Made by a program: the position numbers and the translations under genes
Assembly (NCBI RefSeq): GCF_003841505.1
Contig: NZ_REGA01000018.1
Location: 1 to 64,000, forward strand
Direction: 5' to 3'
DNA: 64,000 nucleotides
Origin: Natrarchaeobius chitinivorans
GTDB taxonomy: Archaea; Halobacteriota; Halobacteria; Halobacteriales; Natrialbaceae
Shown here: positions 18,291-27,561 of the stretch, piece by piece
Numbering within the stretch: the first letter of the stretch is position 1
How the letters are laid out: each line of letters begins with the position of its first letter
Notes under the pieces: generated by a model
What the model was told of the DNA's origin: nothing
Seen by the model: only the letters and a program-made list of their open reading frames with translations
The model's database searches: none

Positions 18291-18329
18291 ACTCACGAAC
18301 CGAAGGCAGTGAGGTGATTCGATCCCCGG

Positions 18330-18946
18330 TCAGGTGGCTATCTCTTGCCGTTTGATAGTCGGGATCGACGCGGTGGGATCCGTTTGATAATGTGAGTGGC
18401 GGATACGAATCTTTGCAGGGATGCGTTCGAGGTCAAAAACTTTCGCAATCGATAGGCGGTGGGCCCCATCGCGGCGGATTAACTCGCCATCTCTCCCGAC
18501 ATGGACCTCGATCGGGTACGATAGGTCGTAGCCGTTGTGTCTGATATCCTCGACAGGTCGTCGTATTTGGACAGTTCAGTAGTCTCACGTGTGGAGTGAT
18601 CCTGTCGGTGGTTGTGGTATGTCGTCTCTCCCCATGGACTACCCTTCGAAAAATGCGATACGAAGCTCTGGTGAACGAAATGTGGATCGAATCTAGATTT
18701 TAGCTGATCCCACTCGCCACCGAGGACGCGATATCGAGGAACCTCTCCAAAATTATCACTGATGTCAGATAAACTGATTGAGTGGTTTATATTTTCGGGG
18801 TTGGCCTCAATGATCTCGGCAGGCCTCGGTGCGGACGCACCGTATTTCAGCCGATAATAGATGTACCGGAGAGCATAGGACGTCGTCGTCGATAGGGTTG
18901 TAACCGGCCACTTCTGCTCAAATTGGTACCGGAGGCCGAAAATTAA
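18330..18946 (-). pseudogene. ParB-like domain protein (copy 3), frameshifted
   Basis: Translation of the minus strand gives a third ParB-like paralog. The upper part reads VPRYRVLGGEWDQLKSRFD...SPWGETTYHNHRQ and breaks near 18555-18565. The frame then shifts to EDIRHNGYDLSYPIEVHVGRDG, then ELIRRDGAHRLSIAKVFDLE, IPAKIRIRHSHYQ and a stop at 18330. No start codon is visible upstream of the open region and the C terminus is shorter than in the other copies, so it is decayed rather than simply misread. It fills most of the 18291-19085 interval. Confidence 0.7.
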
Positions 18947-19048
18947 TCACTCAGCGTTCACATCGTTTTTATCGTTCGAACAAGAATAATGGTTACGATC
19001 AGACGGTGCGTCGAAAGACTCCACCGATTCGTGGCCGAACCCAGACCA

Positions 19049-19056
19049 TTTTATAC
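19049..19056 (+). promoter_or_regulatory. TATA box for the flippase gene
   Basis: TTTTATAC centred about 34 bases before the ATG at 19086, giving a predicted transcription start near 19079. An ATG at 19065 would be upstream of that start, so 19086 is chosen. Confidence 0.5.
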
Positions 19057-19085
19057 TTCCTCTGATGAGGAACGCCACGAACAGT

Positions 19086-20537
19086 ATGCGCCTTGGTCAA
19101 ACGTCGTTTATTCTATTCCTCTCGAAAATATTCGGATCATTTCTCGGGTTCGTCGCGACGATCTACTTCGCCAGAGTACTCGGTGAAGAGGTCCTCGGAC
19201 AATACGCACTCGTCTTGACGATCGTAGCATGGGTGGGAATCGTTTCTTCGGTAGGGTTCTCGGGAGCAATCGAAAAACGAATTAGCGAAGGCGACGAACC
19301 CGACCGCTATCTCGGGGCCGGGATCGTCATTACGGGAGGAATACTGATCCTGGCAACCGTATTTGTCCTCCTGTTTCGGAGTCAGATCAATGCGTACGTT
19401 GGTGTGCCAGTTGCGGAGTTCGTCCTCTTGCTGCTGTTCGCGAGCAAGCTCAAGGCTCTGGTGAACGCTTCTCTGAAAGGGACTCATCTCGTCCACGTCT
19501 ACGCGGTACTCTGGAGTGGGAAACTTCTCACGAGGGCGACCGCCCAGATTGCACTGGTCGCAATCGGGTTCGGACTCACGGGCATGCTCTATGGATACGC
19601 AATCGCCTCACTCGTGACCGCGACTGTCGGCATCTGGGTGCTGGGGTTGCGTCCGGCACGGCCGACGACGAAACACGTCCGGAGCCTGTTCGATTACGCG
19701 AAATACAACTGGCTGGGCGGAATGCAGGGAAAGACGTTCGATTCGGTCGACATCGCAGTGCTCGGGTTTTTCGTTACGCAAGGATTGGTTGGGATCTACT
19801 CCGTCGCGTGGTCTCTCGGAAAGTTTCTCGACGTCTTCGGACGGTCGATCAGCAGTACCCTCTTCCCGGAGATGAGTGAGCTATCCAGCGCAAACGACAT
19901 GAAGGCCGTGGCTACACTCACCGAAGATGCGCTCAGTTATGGTGGACTCATCCTCATCCCTGGATTGGTCGGCTCACTCGTCATCGGAGACCGCTTGCTC
20001 GCCATTTACGGTGATGGGTTCGTCGCCGGTACGGAAGTGCTGGTAATCCTTATCGCCGCGTTGTTGATCTATACGTACAACAAGCAACTACTCAATACGT
20101 TGAACGCAATCGATCGACCCAATCTGGCGTTCAAAGCGAACGGAGTGTTCATCGTCTCGAACATCTCCCTCAATGTCGTACTCGTGTGGCAGATAGGATG
20201 GGTCGGGGCAGCGATTGCGACGGCCGCTTCCGCGGCTGTCAGTTTATGTCTGGCATTCCGGTACTCGAAGAGGGTAGTACCGTTCGAGATCCCCGTTCGG
20301 GAATGTAGCTACCAGTGGATCGCAGCGCTTCTAATGGGGGCTGTCGTGGAATTGAGCCGAGAATTTGGAGAGCGAAACTGGGGATGGGTTCAGGACTACA
20401 ACGTTGTTTTCGTCGTGATGCTCGTCACGATCGGTGCGGGAATCTACTTTGCCACGTATTTTGCTGTCTCCCAATCGTTCAGAACCACAGTTACGAACAA
20501 TCTACCGATAGAGGTACCGCTGGTTAGCGAGCGATAA
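19086..20537 (+). CDS. Wzx/AglR-like polysaccharide flippase
   Basis: 483-residue integral membrane protein with about 12-14 hydrophobic segments, beginning MRLGQTSFILFLSKIFGSFLGFVATIYFARVLGEEVLGQYAL. This is the N-terminal signature of the oligosaccharide flippase (MATE/MVF-like) superfamily. It probably moves dolichol-linked glycan across the membrane before transfer by AglB. It lies on the side of the locus next to aglG and aglB. GC content rises sharply after its end. Confidence 0.85.
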   Translation: MRLGQTSFILFLSKIFGSFLGFVATIYFARVLGEEVLGQYALVLTIVAWVGIVSSVGFSGAIEKRISEGDEPDRYLGAGIVITGGILILATVFVLLFRSQINAYVGVPVAEFVLLLLFASKLKALVNASLKGTHLVHVYAVLWSGKLLTRATAQIALVAIGFGLTGMLYGYAIASLVTATVGIWVLGLRPARPTTKHVRSLFDYAKYNWLGGMQGKTFDSVDIAVLGFFVTQGLVGIYSVAWSLGKFLDVFGRSISSTLFPEMSELSSANDMKAVATLTEDALSYGGLILIPGLVGSLVIGDRLLAIYGDGFVAGTEVLVILIAALLIYTYNKQLLNTLNAIDRPNLAFKANGVFIVSNISLNVVLVWQIGWVGAAIATAASAAVSLCLAFRYSKRVVPFEIPVRECSYQWIAALLMGAVVELSREFGERNWGWVQDYNVVFVVMLVTIGAGIYFATYFAVSQSFRTTVTNNLPIEVPLVSER

Positions 20538-20562
20538 TCACGATGCGAGCCAGATCGCCTGA

Positions 20563-21498
20563 TTACTCTTCAAAATCCGACCGCCGCGTCGTCGCCAAGC
20601 CATACAGATATCCGAACCCCACCGCAGCGGTAAATACGAAAATCGCGCCGAACTGCTTGAGTTTGGAAAGTGAAGGTCGACGTGCGACCGAAGCCATTCG
20701 ACTCGGCACAAACTCGAGCAGTAACTGCTTTAGATACTCGTTTTTGTCGCCCGCAGCCTCCGGCAACAGCAGGTCCATGATCCGCTTGGAGTACCCCTGC
20801 CAGAACGATCGAAACACGAGCCAACGAAACTCGCCGCGGTAGTCGAAGAGCTTGTGGTTGACCACCGCCTGCTTGTTGTAGATCACGCCCTTTCCGTACG
20901 CGTTCGCCATCCGGATGCAGACGGGCGCTTCGTGGGCCTGGATGTGCCGATCTCCCTTTCGACCGGTGTTCTCGTCGTAGCCGCCGACGTTCAAAAAGAC
21001 GTCCCGGCGAAACGAGATGTTCGAGCCGTACGTGTTCCGCAACTCGTCCATGTGCTCGCCCATCCCCCGCTCGTCACAGCCGACGAGCCAGTAGAACTCG
21101 GCGGGGAAGAACTCCGGCTTTTCGGTCACCCAGTCGGGTTTCGCGTGTCCGCCGACGGCTATCGCATCGGTCCCCTCGTAGACGCGGGCCAGTTCCGCGA
21201 TCCAGTCGGGTTCCGCGACGGCGTCGTCGTCGATGAACGCCACGACGTCGCCGGTCGCGATCTCCGCCCCTCGAGTTCGGCTGTAGGAGATCCCCTGGTT
21301 CTCGTCGTTACAGCGAAGGACGACGTCCTCGAGGTCTCCGTAGTCCTCGCGGACGCGGTCGAAGACCGCCTCGTTGCCGTCGACGACGACGACGACCTCG
21401 AGGGGATCGTACGTCTGCGCGAGAACGCTGTCGACGCACTCGGAGAAGACGTCGTACCGTTCCATCGCGTACGTACAGACGACCGCGGAGACCTTCAT
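20563..21498 (-). CDS. aglG: AglG-like dolichyl-phosphate glycosyltransferase (GT2)
   Basis: 311-residue GT2 enzyme. The N-terminal VSAVVCTYAMERYDVFSECVDSVLAQTYDPLEVVVVVDG block and the DDD metal site D90-D92 (AFIDDDAVAEPDW) are typical. A C-terminal hydrophobic helix (about 278-296) anchors it in the membrane. It strongly resembles haloarchaeal AglG, which adds a hexuronic acid as an early sugar on the dolichol carrier; the exact sugar is inferred. It is divergent from aglB, and a TATA-like box near 21526 lies 28 bases from its ATG. Confidence 0.75.
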   Translation of the reverse strand: MKVSAVVCTYAMERYDVFSECVDSVLAQTYDPLEVVVVVDGNEAVFDRVREDYGDLEDVVLRCNDENQGISYSRTRGAEIATGDVVAFIDDDAVAEPDWIAELARVYEGTDAIAVGGHAKPDWVTEKPEFFPAEFYWLVGCDERGMGEHMDELRNTYGSNISFRRDVFLNVGGYDENTGRKGDRHIQAHEAPVCIRMANAYGKGVIYNKQAVVNHKLFDYRGEFRWLVFRSFWQGYSKRIMDLLLPEAAGDKNEYLKQLLLEFVPSRMASVARRPSLSKLKQFGAIFVFTAAVGFGYLYGLATTRRSDFEE

Positions 21499-21520
21499 CG
21501 TCGCTCGATTACCGTGAACG

Positions 21521-21530
21521 GTGAATAAGC
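21521..21530 (-). promoter_or_regulatory. TATA-like box for aglG
   Basis: GCTTATTCAC on the minus strand, centred about 28 bases before the start at 21498, implying a leaderless message. A comparable box for aglB lies 120 bases away on the other strand. Confidence 0.5.
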
Positions 21531-21646
21531 CTTTTCCTTCGCACGATCGCGCCCGCGAGGAGGGTAATCGTTAATTAGACCGGAGAGTCACCGATTGCTG
21601 GTCGATTTCGGCTGGGATATGAAAACAGCGCAAGTATATGACAAGG

Positions 21647-21653
21647 CTTATTC
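21647..21653 (+). promoter_or_regulatory. TATA-like box for aglB
   Basis: CTTATTC centred about 28 bases before the aglB ATG at 21678, as for leaderless haloarchaeal genes. No Shine-Dalgarno sequence is seen before the ATG. Confidence 0.5.
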
Positions 21654-21677
21654 TGCGCTTGGGTCTGTTGCAACCTA

Positions 21678-24647
21678 ATGAGTACGGACACCGAGCGTGT
21701 CGAGGGAGAGACGGAGTCGTCGCTGTCTCTCCTCGAGACGTGGAATCAGTGGTATCACATCCCGATCGTCGGGGTCGTGATGCTGTTTATGTTCTCGATT
21801 CGGATTCAGGCGTACGACCGGTTCGTCACCGAGGACGGAACGCCCGCCCTGGCCGCGATCGACTCCTGGTATCACTGGCGGACGGTTCAGTGGACGGCGG
21901 AGAACTACCCGCGGACGATGCCGTACGACGTCTGGACTAGCTTCCCGTCCGGCCGATACGTCGGTCAGTTCGGCACGCTTTTCGACCAGATTATCGTCAC
22001 GGTGGCGATGATCGTCGGCCTCGGCGATCCGTCGACGGAACTCCTCTATACGATCGCGTTACTCTCGGTGCCCGCGATGGCCGCTCTCGTCGCGATCCCC
22101 GTGTTTCTGATCGGTCGCCGCCTCGGGGGGACGGTCGGCGGGATCGTCTCCGTCATCCTCCTCGCGCTCGCGCCCGGGACGTTCCTCGCACGAACGACCG
22201 TCGGCCAGCTCCAACACCACGTCGCCGAAGTGCTGTTCATGGCGATCGCCGTCCTCGCCTTCATGGTCGCGCTCCGCGTGGCCGAACGGGAGCAGCCGAT
22301 CTACGAACTCGTCGTCGACAAGGACTGGGACGCCCTCCGAACGCCGACCATCTACAGCGCGCTGGCCGGCATCGCACTCTCGCTGTACATCTGGGTGTGG
22401 CCGCCGGGCGTCGTCCTGATCGGCATTCTCGCGGTGTTTTTCACCGTCCAGCTCTGTCTCGACTACGTTCGAAACGTCTCGCCCGACCACGTCGCGTTCG
22501 TCGGAGCGGTGAGCCTGGGGCTCACGGCGGTGATTACGGCGCTGCTCATCGAAGAACCCGGCACGAGCGTCACGAGTTTCGGCTACCTCCAGCCGGCAAG
22601 CGCCGCGCTGGTCGCGCTCGGCTGCGTCTTCATGGCCTGGTTCGCCCGTCAGTGGAACGCCTACGACGTCGAACGGGTGTACTACCCCGCAGCCATCGCG
22701 GGCCTGATCGTGGCCGGATCCGCCGTGGTGTGGCTGGCCCTTCCCAGCGTCTTCGATACGTTTGCGGGCAATGCGATGCGCCGCGTCGTTCCCTTCGGCC
22801 AGACCGCGACGGACCTCACCATCCAGGAGGCCCAGCCGCCCGGAAACTTCAGCGAACACGTCTTCGCCGAGTTCGGGGCCGCGTTCTACACGATGCTCGC
22901 CGGCCTCGCCGTCCTGATCGCGCGTCCGTTCCTGGGTCGGGAGTTCCGGACCGAACAAACGCTGATCGTCGTCTGGTCGCTGTTCCTGATCAGCATGGCC
23001 GCGACCCAGATCCGCTTTGCGTACTACCTTGTCGTCGCCGTCGCCGTCGTCAACGCGGTGTTCATCGCGGCGACCCTCGAGTTGCTCGACTTCGATATCG
23101 ACTACCTGCGAAGCGTCGAGGCGATAAAAAGCGTCGAAGCCTACCAGGTCATCGTCATCGTGATGGTCGTCCTGTTGCTGTTCGCGCCGTTGCTCCCGCC
23201 CGTCGCGGCCGACACGGACACGGCGTGGAACCAGAGCGCGAACACGGGTCCGAACCCGACCGCCCAGACGTGGGAGCCGTCGAACCACTGGCTCAACGAG
23301 AACACGCCCGAACCGGGCAACTGGGGCGGTGCGGACCGCGCCGACGAACTCGAGTTGTACGGCACCTACGAGTATCCGGAGGACGGTAATTACGACTATC
23401 CCGAGGGAGCCTACGGCGTGATGTCGTGGTGGGACTACGGCCACCTGATAACGGTACAGGGCGAGCGGATCCCCCACTCGAACCCGTTCCAGTCCGGCGC
23501 AAGATCGTCGTCGGCGTTCCTGACCGCCGAATCCGAGGAGCGATCCGAACTGATCCTCGACGCCATCGCCGCGGGCGAGTCGCCGAGCGATCACTCGAAC
23601 GAGCAACTCGAGTCGATGATCGCGGACGCCGACGAGTCGGACGAGGAGATCCGGTACGTGATGGTCGACGACCAGATGGCCGGCAACAAGTTCCCAGCGA
23701 TCGCGACGTGGACCGGGCCGGAGTACAACTACTACACGACGCCGGAGGACCTGAGTCCGAACGAGCCGGTCGAACGCGACGAAATCGGCGAGACGTTCGC
23801 CGACGTTCCGTACTACAACACGACGGTGGCCAACCTGTACTTCGGCGACGCCATCGGTATGGAACACTACCGGCTGGTTCACGAGAACGACGAGCGGATG
23901 ACGACGTTCGTCAGTTACGCGGTCGTCGATGCAGAAACCGGCGAACTGCAGTACAACGCAGACGGAAATCCGATGGTGTCCGTCAATCAGATCCTCGATC
24001 AGCGGACGTACATACAGATGATACAGATACAGCAACATCCGGATTTCGACATCGAGGAATTCGACAGACGACAACACACTCCCGTCAAAACGTACGAACG
24101 CGTCGAAGGCGCGACGATCGAGGGATCGGTCGACGTCGAGAATACTGAGGACGCGACCGTAACCGCCGCAGTCGAGCTCGATACGGGAGGCGAACGCGGA
24201 ACCTTCGACTACGTCCAGCAGGGCGAACTCGAGGACGACGGCTCCTTCGAGTTGACGGTTCCGTACGCGACCAACGACGAACTCGGCGTCGAGGACGGGT
24301 ATACGAACAGCGCCGTCGAAGCGACCGAAGAGTACAGGGTGACGGTGACCGCACCGACCGATGACGGGTTCGACGCGTACGACGGAGAGGTCGACGTTCC
24401 GGAGACCGCGGTCGTCGACGGCGAAACCGTCGAGGTCACGCTCGAGGAACTCGAGTTCGACGATGCAGAGGAGATCGAAGACGAGACCGACGTCGACCCC
24501 GAAGACGACTCTGACGTCGACGACGTCGACGGCAACGAGAGCGACGGTACGGACGACGGAGCCGAAGACGTGATCGACGACGAGGCTACGGACGACGGCG
24601 ACACCGCCGGATCGTTCACGCCGGTTGCCGCCGACGTGGCCGGGTAA
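21678..24647 (+). CDS. aglB: Oligosaccharyltransferase AglB
   Basis: 989-residue STT3-family enzyme that transfers the lipid-linked glycan to Asn of N-x-S/T sequons on the outer face of the membrane. The N-terminal half has about 13 membrane helices. The DSWYH motif is in the first external loop, and the catalytic-domain signature WWDYG is W584-G588. Later parts are a soluble beta-rich domain and an acidic tail rich in Asp, Glu and Thr, ending VAADVAG. The length matches haloarchaeal AglB. It is divergent from aglG and marks the end of the glycosylation locus. Confidence 0.96.
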   Translation: MSTDTERVEGETESSLSLLETWNQWYHIPIVGVVMLFMFSIRIQAYDRFVTEDGTPALAAIDSWYHWRTVQWTAENYPRTMPYDVWTSFPSGRYVGQFGTLFDQIIVTVAMIVGLGDPSTELLYTIALLSVPAMAALVAIPVFLIGRRLGGTVGGIVSVILLALAPGTFLARTTVGQLQHHVAEVLFMAIAVLAFMVALRVAEREQPIYELVVDKDWDALRTPTIYSALAGIALSLYIWVWPPGVVLIGILAVFFTVQLCLDYVRNVSPDHVAFVGAVSLGLTAVITALLIEEPGTSVTSFGYLQPASAALVALGCVFMAWFARQWNAYDVERVYYPAAIAGLIVAGSAVVWLALPSVFDTFAGNAMRRVVPFGQTATDLTIQEAQPPGNFSEHVFAEFGAAFYTMLAGLAVLIARPFLGREFRTEQTLIVVWSLFLISMAATQIRFAYYLVVAVAVVNAVFIAATLELLDFDIDYLRSVEAIKSVEAYQVIVIVMVVLLLFAPLLPPVAADTDTAWNQSANTGPNPTAQTWEPSNHWLNENTPEPGNWGGADRADELELYGTYEYPEDGNYDYPEGAYGVMSWWDYGHLITVQGERIPHSNPFQSGARSSSAFLTAESEERSELILDAIAAGESPSDHSNEQLESMIADADESDEEIRYVMVDDQMAGNKFPAIATWTGPEYNYYTTPEDLSPNEPVERDEIGETFADVPYYNTTVANLYFGDAIGMEHYRLVHENDERMTTFVSYAVVDAETGELQYNADGNPMVSVNQILDQRTYIQMIQIQQHPDFDIEEFDRRQHTPVKTYERVEGATIEGSVDVENTEDATVTAAVELDTGGERGTFDYVQQGELEDDGSFELTVPYATNDELGVEDGYTNSAVEATEEYRVTVTAPTDDGFDAYDGEVDVPETAVVDGETVEVTLEELEFDDAEEIEDETDVDPEDDSDVDDVDGNESDGTDDGAEDVIDDEATDDGDTAGSFTPVAADVAG

Positions 24648-25204
24648 CGGGTCGAACTCGAGACGTCCCGCGGTTCGTGGTACGTATCCGTTCGCGAGCG
24701 ACGGACGTAACTCCCTTCTCGAGATGGTCACCGAGGACTCGTGCGCGCGGGACTGATAACGGTACTCGGTGGTTCGTCTGTACATCTCGAGCGGATGCGT
24801 TGGCGTCCCGGAAATCGTCGACGGAGTCAGAGGCGACGGCCCACGAAGTCGTGACGGCCCGCTATAACTGAGTACTATCGACCGGTCCGCTGTTGTGCGA
24901 AAGCTCGTAGCAGTCCGGAGTGACGTCGGTCGACATCTCGAGTGTCGATATTCAGAAGGGAGACCAAAACTCCGTCCGACGTTCCCAGCCGAGTGATTCT
25001 TTTGCTGTGGTGTCGGCTGAAGCGTCGTCAACCACTTCGATGGTTCATCGTGTAGACGAGACAACACCCATTCATCAGTTCACTGTATCTGGCACTCACA
25101 TAGTACGATTTCTACCCCACCATATATCGAAGTATCTTTTTATAAAAATATATAAGTAAATATAAGATAATTATATTTCCATCGGGCACATCCATTGGAA
25201 TGTG
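24648..25204. other. Gap after aglB
   Basis: No convincing gene. Short frames here lack start signals or typical codon use. The last 100 bases are extremely AT-rich (25120-25180) and include the promoter of the next small gene. The contrast with the surrounding GC-rich DNA is strong. Confidence 0.5.
25171..25178 (+). promoter_or_regulatory. TATA box for the DUF7503-like gene
   Basis: TTATATTT centred about 30 bases before the ATG at 25205, within a stretch of nearly pure A/T that may also be a binding site for chromatin proteins. Confidence 0.45.
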
Positions 25205-25339
25205 ATGTCCGACAAAGACAGCATGAAAGACTACCTCGCAAAGCACCCACGAATGATCGGCGTCCTGTTCACCCTGTTCGTCCTGCTCAGTCAGGCGGGT
25301 ACGGCGGCGGCAGGACTCCACGGCCAGGTTGGACCGTAA
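25205..25339 (+). CDS. DUF7503-like small membrane protein, 44 residues
   Basis: Short gene encoding MSDKDSMKDYLAKHPRMIGV, then a hydrophobic stretch LFTLFVLLSQAG, then TAAAGLHGQVGP. The hydrophilic head, single hydrophobic segment and small-residue tail match a haloarchaeal small-protein family I know as DUF7503; the hydrophobic stretch could be a membrane anchor or a signal peptide. Its strong AT-rich promoter suggests high expression. Function unknown. It sits alone between aglB and the convergent CHAT gene. Confidence 0.75.
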   Translation: MSDKDSMKDYLAKHPRMIGVLFTLFVLLSQAGTAAAGLHGQVGP

Positions 25340-25389
25340 AATCGAACAGTCGCTTACGAAACAGCACCAGAACTGGTTTTGCGGGCGGA

Positions 25390-27465
25390 TTAGTCGAGTT
25401 GGGGCGAGCCGATACCGTCGTTCCACCGCAGTCGTCCATCGAGTAAGACCGGCAACTCGGTCCAGGTGAGGTACTCCTGAATGGATTGTGCGCCGACTGC
25501 CGCGTGCGGAGTGTACTTCGGTGAGAGGTGGGTGTCTGCTACCGACTCGAGATCCGAAGCGGTTGCCGTTCCGAGTTTGTACTCTTTCGTCGAGTACGAG
25601 CGAATGGCGAAACCAAACTCGTCGTCGCTCCGGCGGTCAAGATCGATGATTCCGGGCGGACCGGCGTTCGACTGGGCGATGTCGGCCGACCCGTCGCCGA
25701 CGATGAGGTACTGCTCGCCGAGAGCGGTGTTTTGCTGGGCGATTTCGAGTGCCCCCCGTAGCGAAAAACCGCGGTTGAGCAGTCTCGCCAGGGCTTCGCC
25801 GGCCTCGACGGCGTCTTCGTTGATGACGTCGCTGTACGTACTCACCCCGCCGAACGCGCCGCGGCGGGTGAGCGCGAGCCCCTGCTCGTAGGATCGACAG
25901 GCGTTCAGGAAGAAGACGCCGAGGTCAATCGACTCGAGGTCGCGGACGTCGAGGTCGTCGTCGGGACAGCGGATGCCGTCTTCCGTTGCGTGGCCGATGT
26001 AGTGGAGGAAATCGTAGCCGCCGTCGGTGAGCAAGGACGCGAACTGATCGGTGTCGACGCCGAACTCCGAGCGGATTTCGAACGGGAGTTCCTCGCGGTT
26101 CCCGTAGGTTTCGTCGAGCAGATCGTGTTCGGCGATCATCCGGGCGTCGTTGCAGATCAGCAGGATCTCGATCGATTCGCTGCGGGCGTCGCGGTCGATC
26201 TGGTTTCGGTACGCTTCGATCGTCGCCTTGGAGGCGTTGTGCGGAATGGCGTCGCCGAACCACGCGTGCTCGACCGATTCGTCGACGATATCGGGGGCGA
26301 CGAACGCCGTCTCCCTGTCGTGTGGCGGCGCGGAGCGATACTCCGTCGCCGAACGGACCATCTGTGCGGTCGTCGGCTCCGGTTGTGGAACCGCCTTCGG
26401 CGTCTGTCCGCGGGCTTCGCGGACGATTCCGAGTTCGTTGACGACGAACGGAATCAACTCGACGCTCTCCGGTTCGTCGGGAACGTAGGCGGTCAACGGC
26501 CAGCGCGGAACGTGCGGTTCGATAACCTCGTACGGCACCTCGAGGTATCGCTCCAGCCGGACTGGAAGCGGCTCGTCGTACGTGTCGGCGAAGTCGAACG
26601 GCAGTTTCCCTTCCAGTGTGGCCCGTTCGATGATGTCGTACTGGAAGATTCCTTCCGTCCGGGTCAGGCAATCGAGGAAGAAAAATCGCTTCAACAGCTT
26701 GGCGATTCCGTCGCCCACATTCCCCTCTTCGAGCAGCGAACGCTCGAATCGGGGCGTTGCGAGCCTCGAGTTCTCGCCTAGTCGGACCGTCGCGCCGAGG
26801 AAGAACGCGAGCGGCGCAGCCTGATAGATCGCGATTTCCTCCGGCGGAACGACGAGTTCGACCTCTCCCTCCGGCGGATCGATTTCGGACGGGACCTCGA
26901 AGCGATCGCCCAGTTCGATCAGCGGCGGATGGCCGCGTAGCGTGGGCCACGTCCGTTCCGGTGACGTCGTCTTCAGTGCCGACGGAACCGCGGATATCGC
27001 TCGAGCCAATGAGTCGAGATCGGAAGGCGTCGTTATCGTCCCGACTGGCCGATCGTGGAGCGACCGGGCACCGACTTCAACCCCGGTTTCCCGTACAAGC
27101 GATATCTGCAGCGATCTCAGATTGATATCGATCGTCCCCGGAACGTCGATCCGAACGTACAGCTTGATCGGACCACTCAGACCGATGAACTGGACGTCGT
27201 CGTCGAGTTGGACCGTATCTCCCGCCTCGAAATTCGCCTCTGCCGTCCCGGTCTCGTCGTGAAGCGTCGCGGCGTAGAGTTGGTCGAAGACGATTTCGTC
27301 CGTCTCGAGCGTACAGGTTTCGTCGACGGTAAAACAGAACTCGTCGGGGTCGATCGAATCCCTCGAGACGGTTCCGTTCGTCTGAATCTGCAGGTGCCGC
27401 TGCTCGAGGGAATCGTGTACCTCCAGGCCCGTCGGGTCCGTCGTTTCTTCGAACTCGATCGTCAT
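25390..27465 (-). CDS. CHAT domain (caspase-like) protein
   Basis: 691-residue protein whose C-terminal region is a CHAT peptidase: H492 in FLHYIGHATEDGI and C523 in VFFLNACRSYEQG form the His-Cys dyad, with later FSLRGALEIAQQNTALGEQYLIVGDG. The N-terminal 400 residues are unrecognised and rich in beta-strand and acidic sequence. The start at 27465 is chosen over an ATG at 27507 because a GAGGAGA Shine-Dalgarno sequence lies just upstream of it. It is downstream of a Cdc6-like ATPase gene and likely cotranscribed with it. It may act as a regulated protease or be part of a stress or defence response (inference). Confidence 0.8.
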   Translation of the reverse strand: MTIEFEETTDPTGLEVHDSLEQRHLQIQTNGTVSRDSIDPDEFCFTVDETCTLETDEIVFDQLYAATLHDETGTAEANFEAGDTVQLDDDVQFIGLSGPIKLYVRIDVPGTIDINLRSLQISLVRETGVEVGARSLHDRPVGTITTPSDLDSLARAISAVPSALKTTSPERTWPTLRGHPPLIELGDRFEVPSEIDPPEGEVELVVPPEEIAIYQAAPLAFFLGATVRLGENSRLATPRFERSLLEEGNVGDGIAKLLKRFFFLDCLTRTEGIFQYDIIERATLEGKLPFDFADTYDEPLPVRLERYLEVPYEVIEPHVPRWPLTAYVPDEPESVELIPFVVNELGIVREARGQTPKAVPQPEPTTAQMVRSATEYRSAPPHDRETAFVAPDIVDESVEHAWFGDAIPHNASKATIEAYRNQIDRDARSESIEILLICNDARMIAEHDLLDETYGNREELPFEIRSEFGVDTDQFASLLTDGGYDFLHYIGHATEDGIRCPDDDLDVRDLESIDLGVFFLNACRSYEQGLALTRRGAFGGVSTYSDVINEDAVEAGEALARLLNRGFSLRGALEIAQQNTALGEQYLIVGDGSADIAQSNAGPPGIIDLDRRSDDEFGFAIRSYSTKEYKLGTATASDLESVADTHLSPKYTPHAAVGAQSIQEYLTWTELPVLLDGRLRWNDGIGSPQLD

Positions 27466-27561
27466 GTCTCCTCGCGTCGCTACCGGACCTTTCTTGCGCA
27501 CCGACAAAAAGGATACCGTCGCCGGTGTCGGCGGTTCGCCGCGTTCGTTTATCCGGGTTTC

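Noticed and set aside
22059-25067. 1002-codon open frame on the minus strand opposite aglB
   Set aside because: It is the antisense shadow of a high-GC gene; its protein is arginine/aspartate/valine rich with no domain, while the plus strand encodes a clear AglB.
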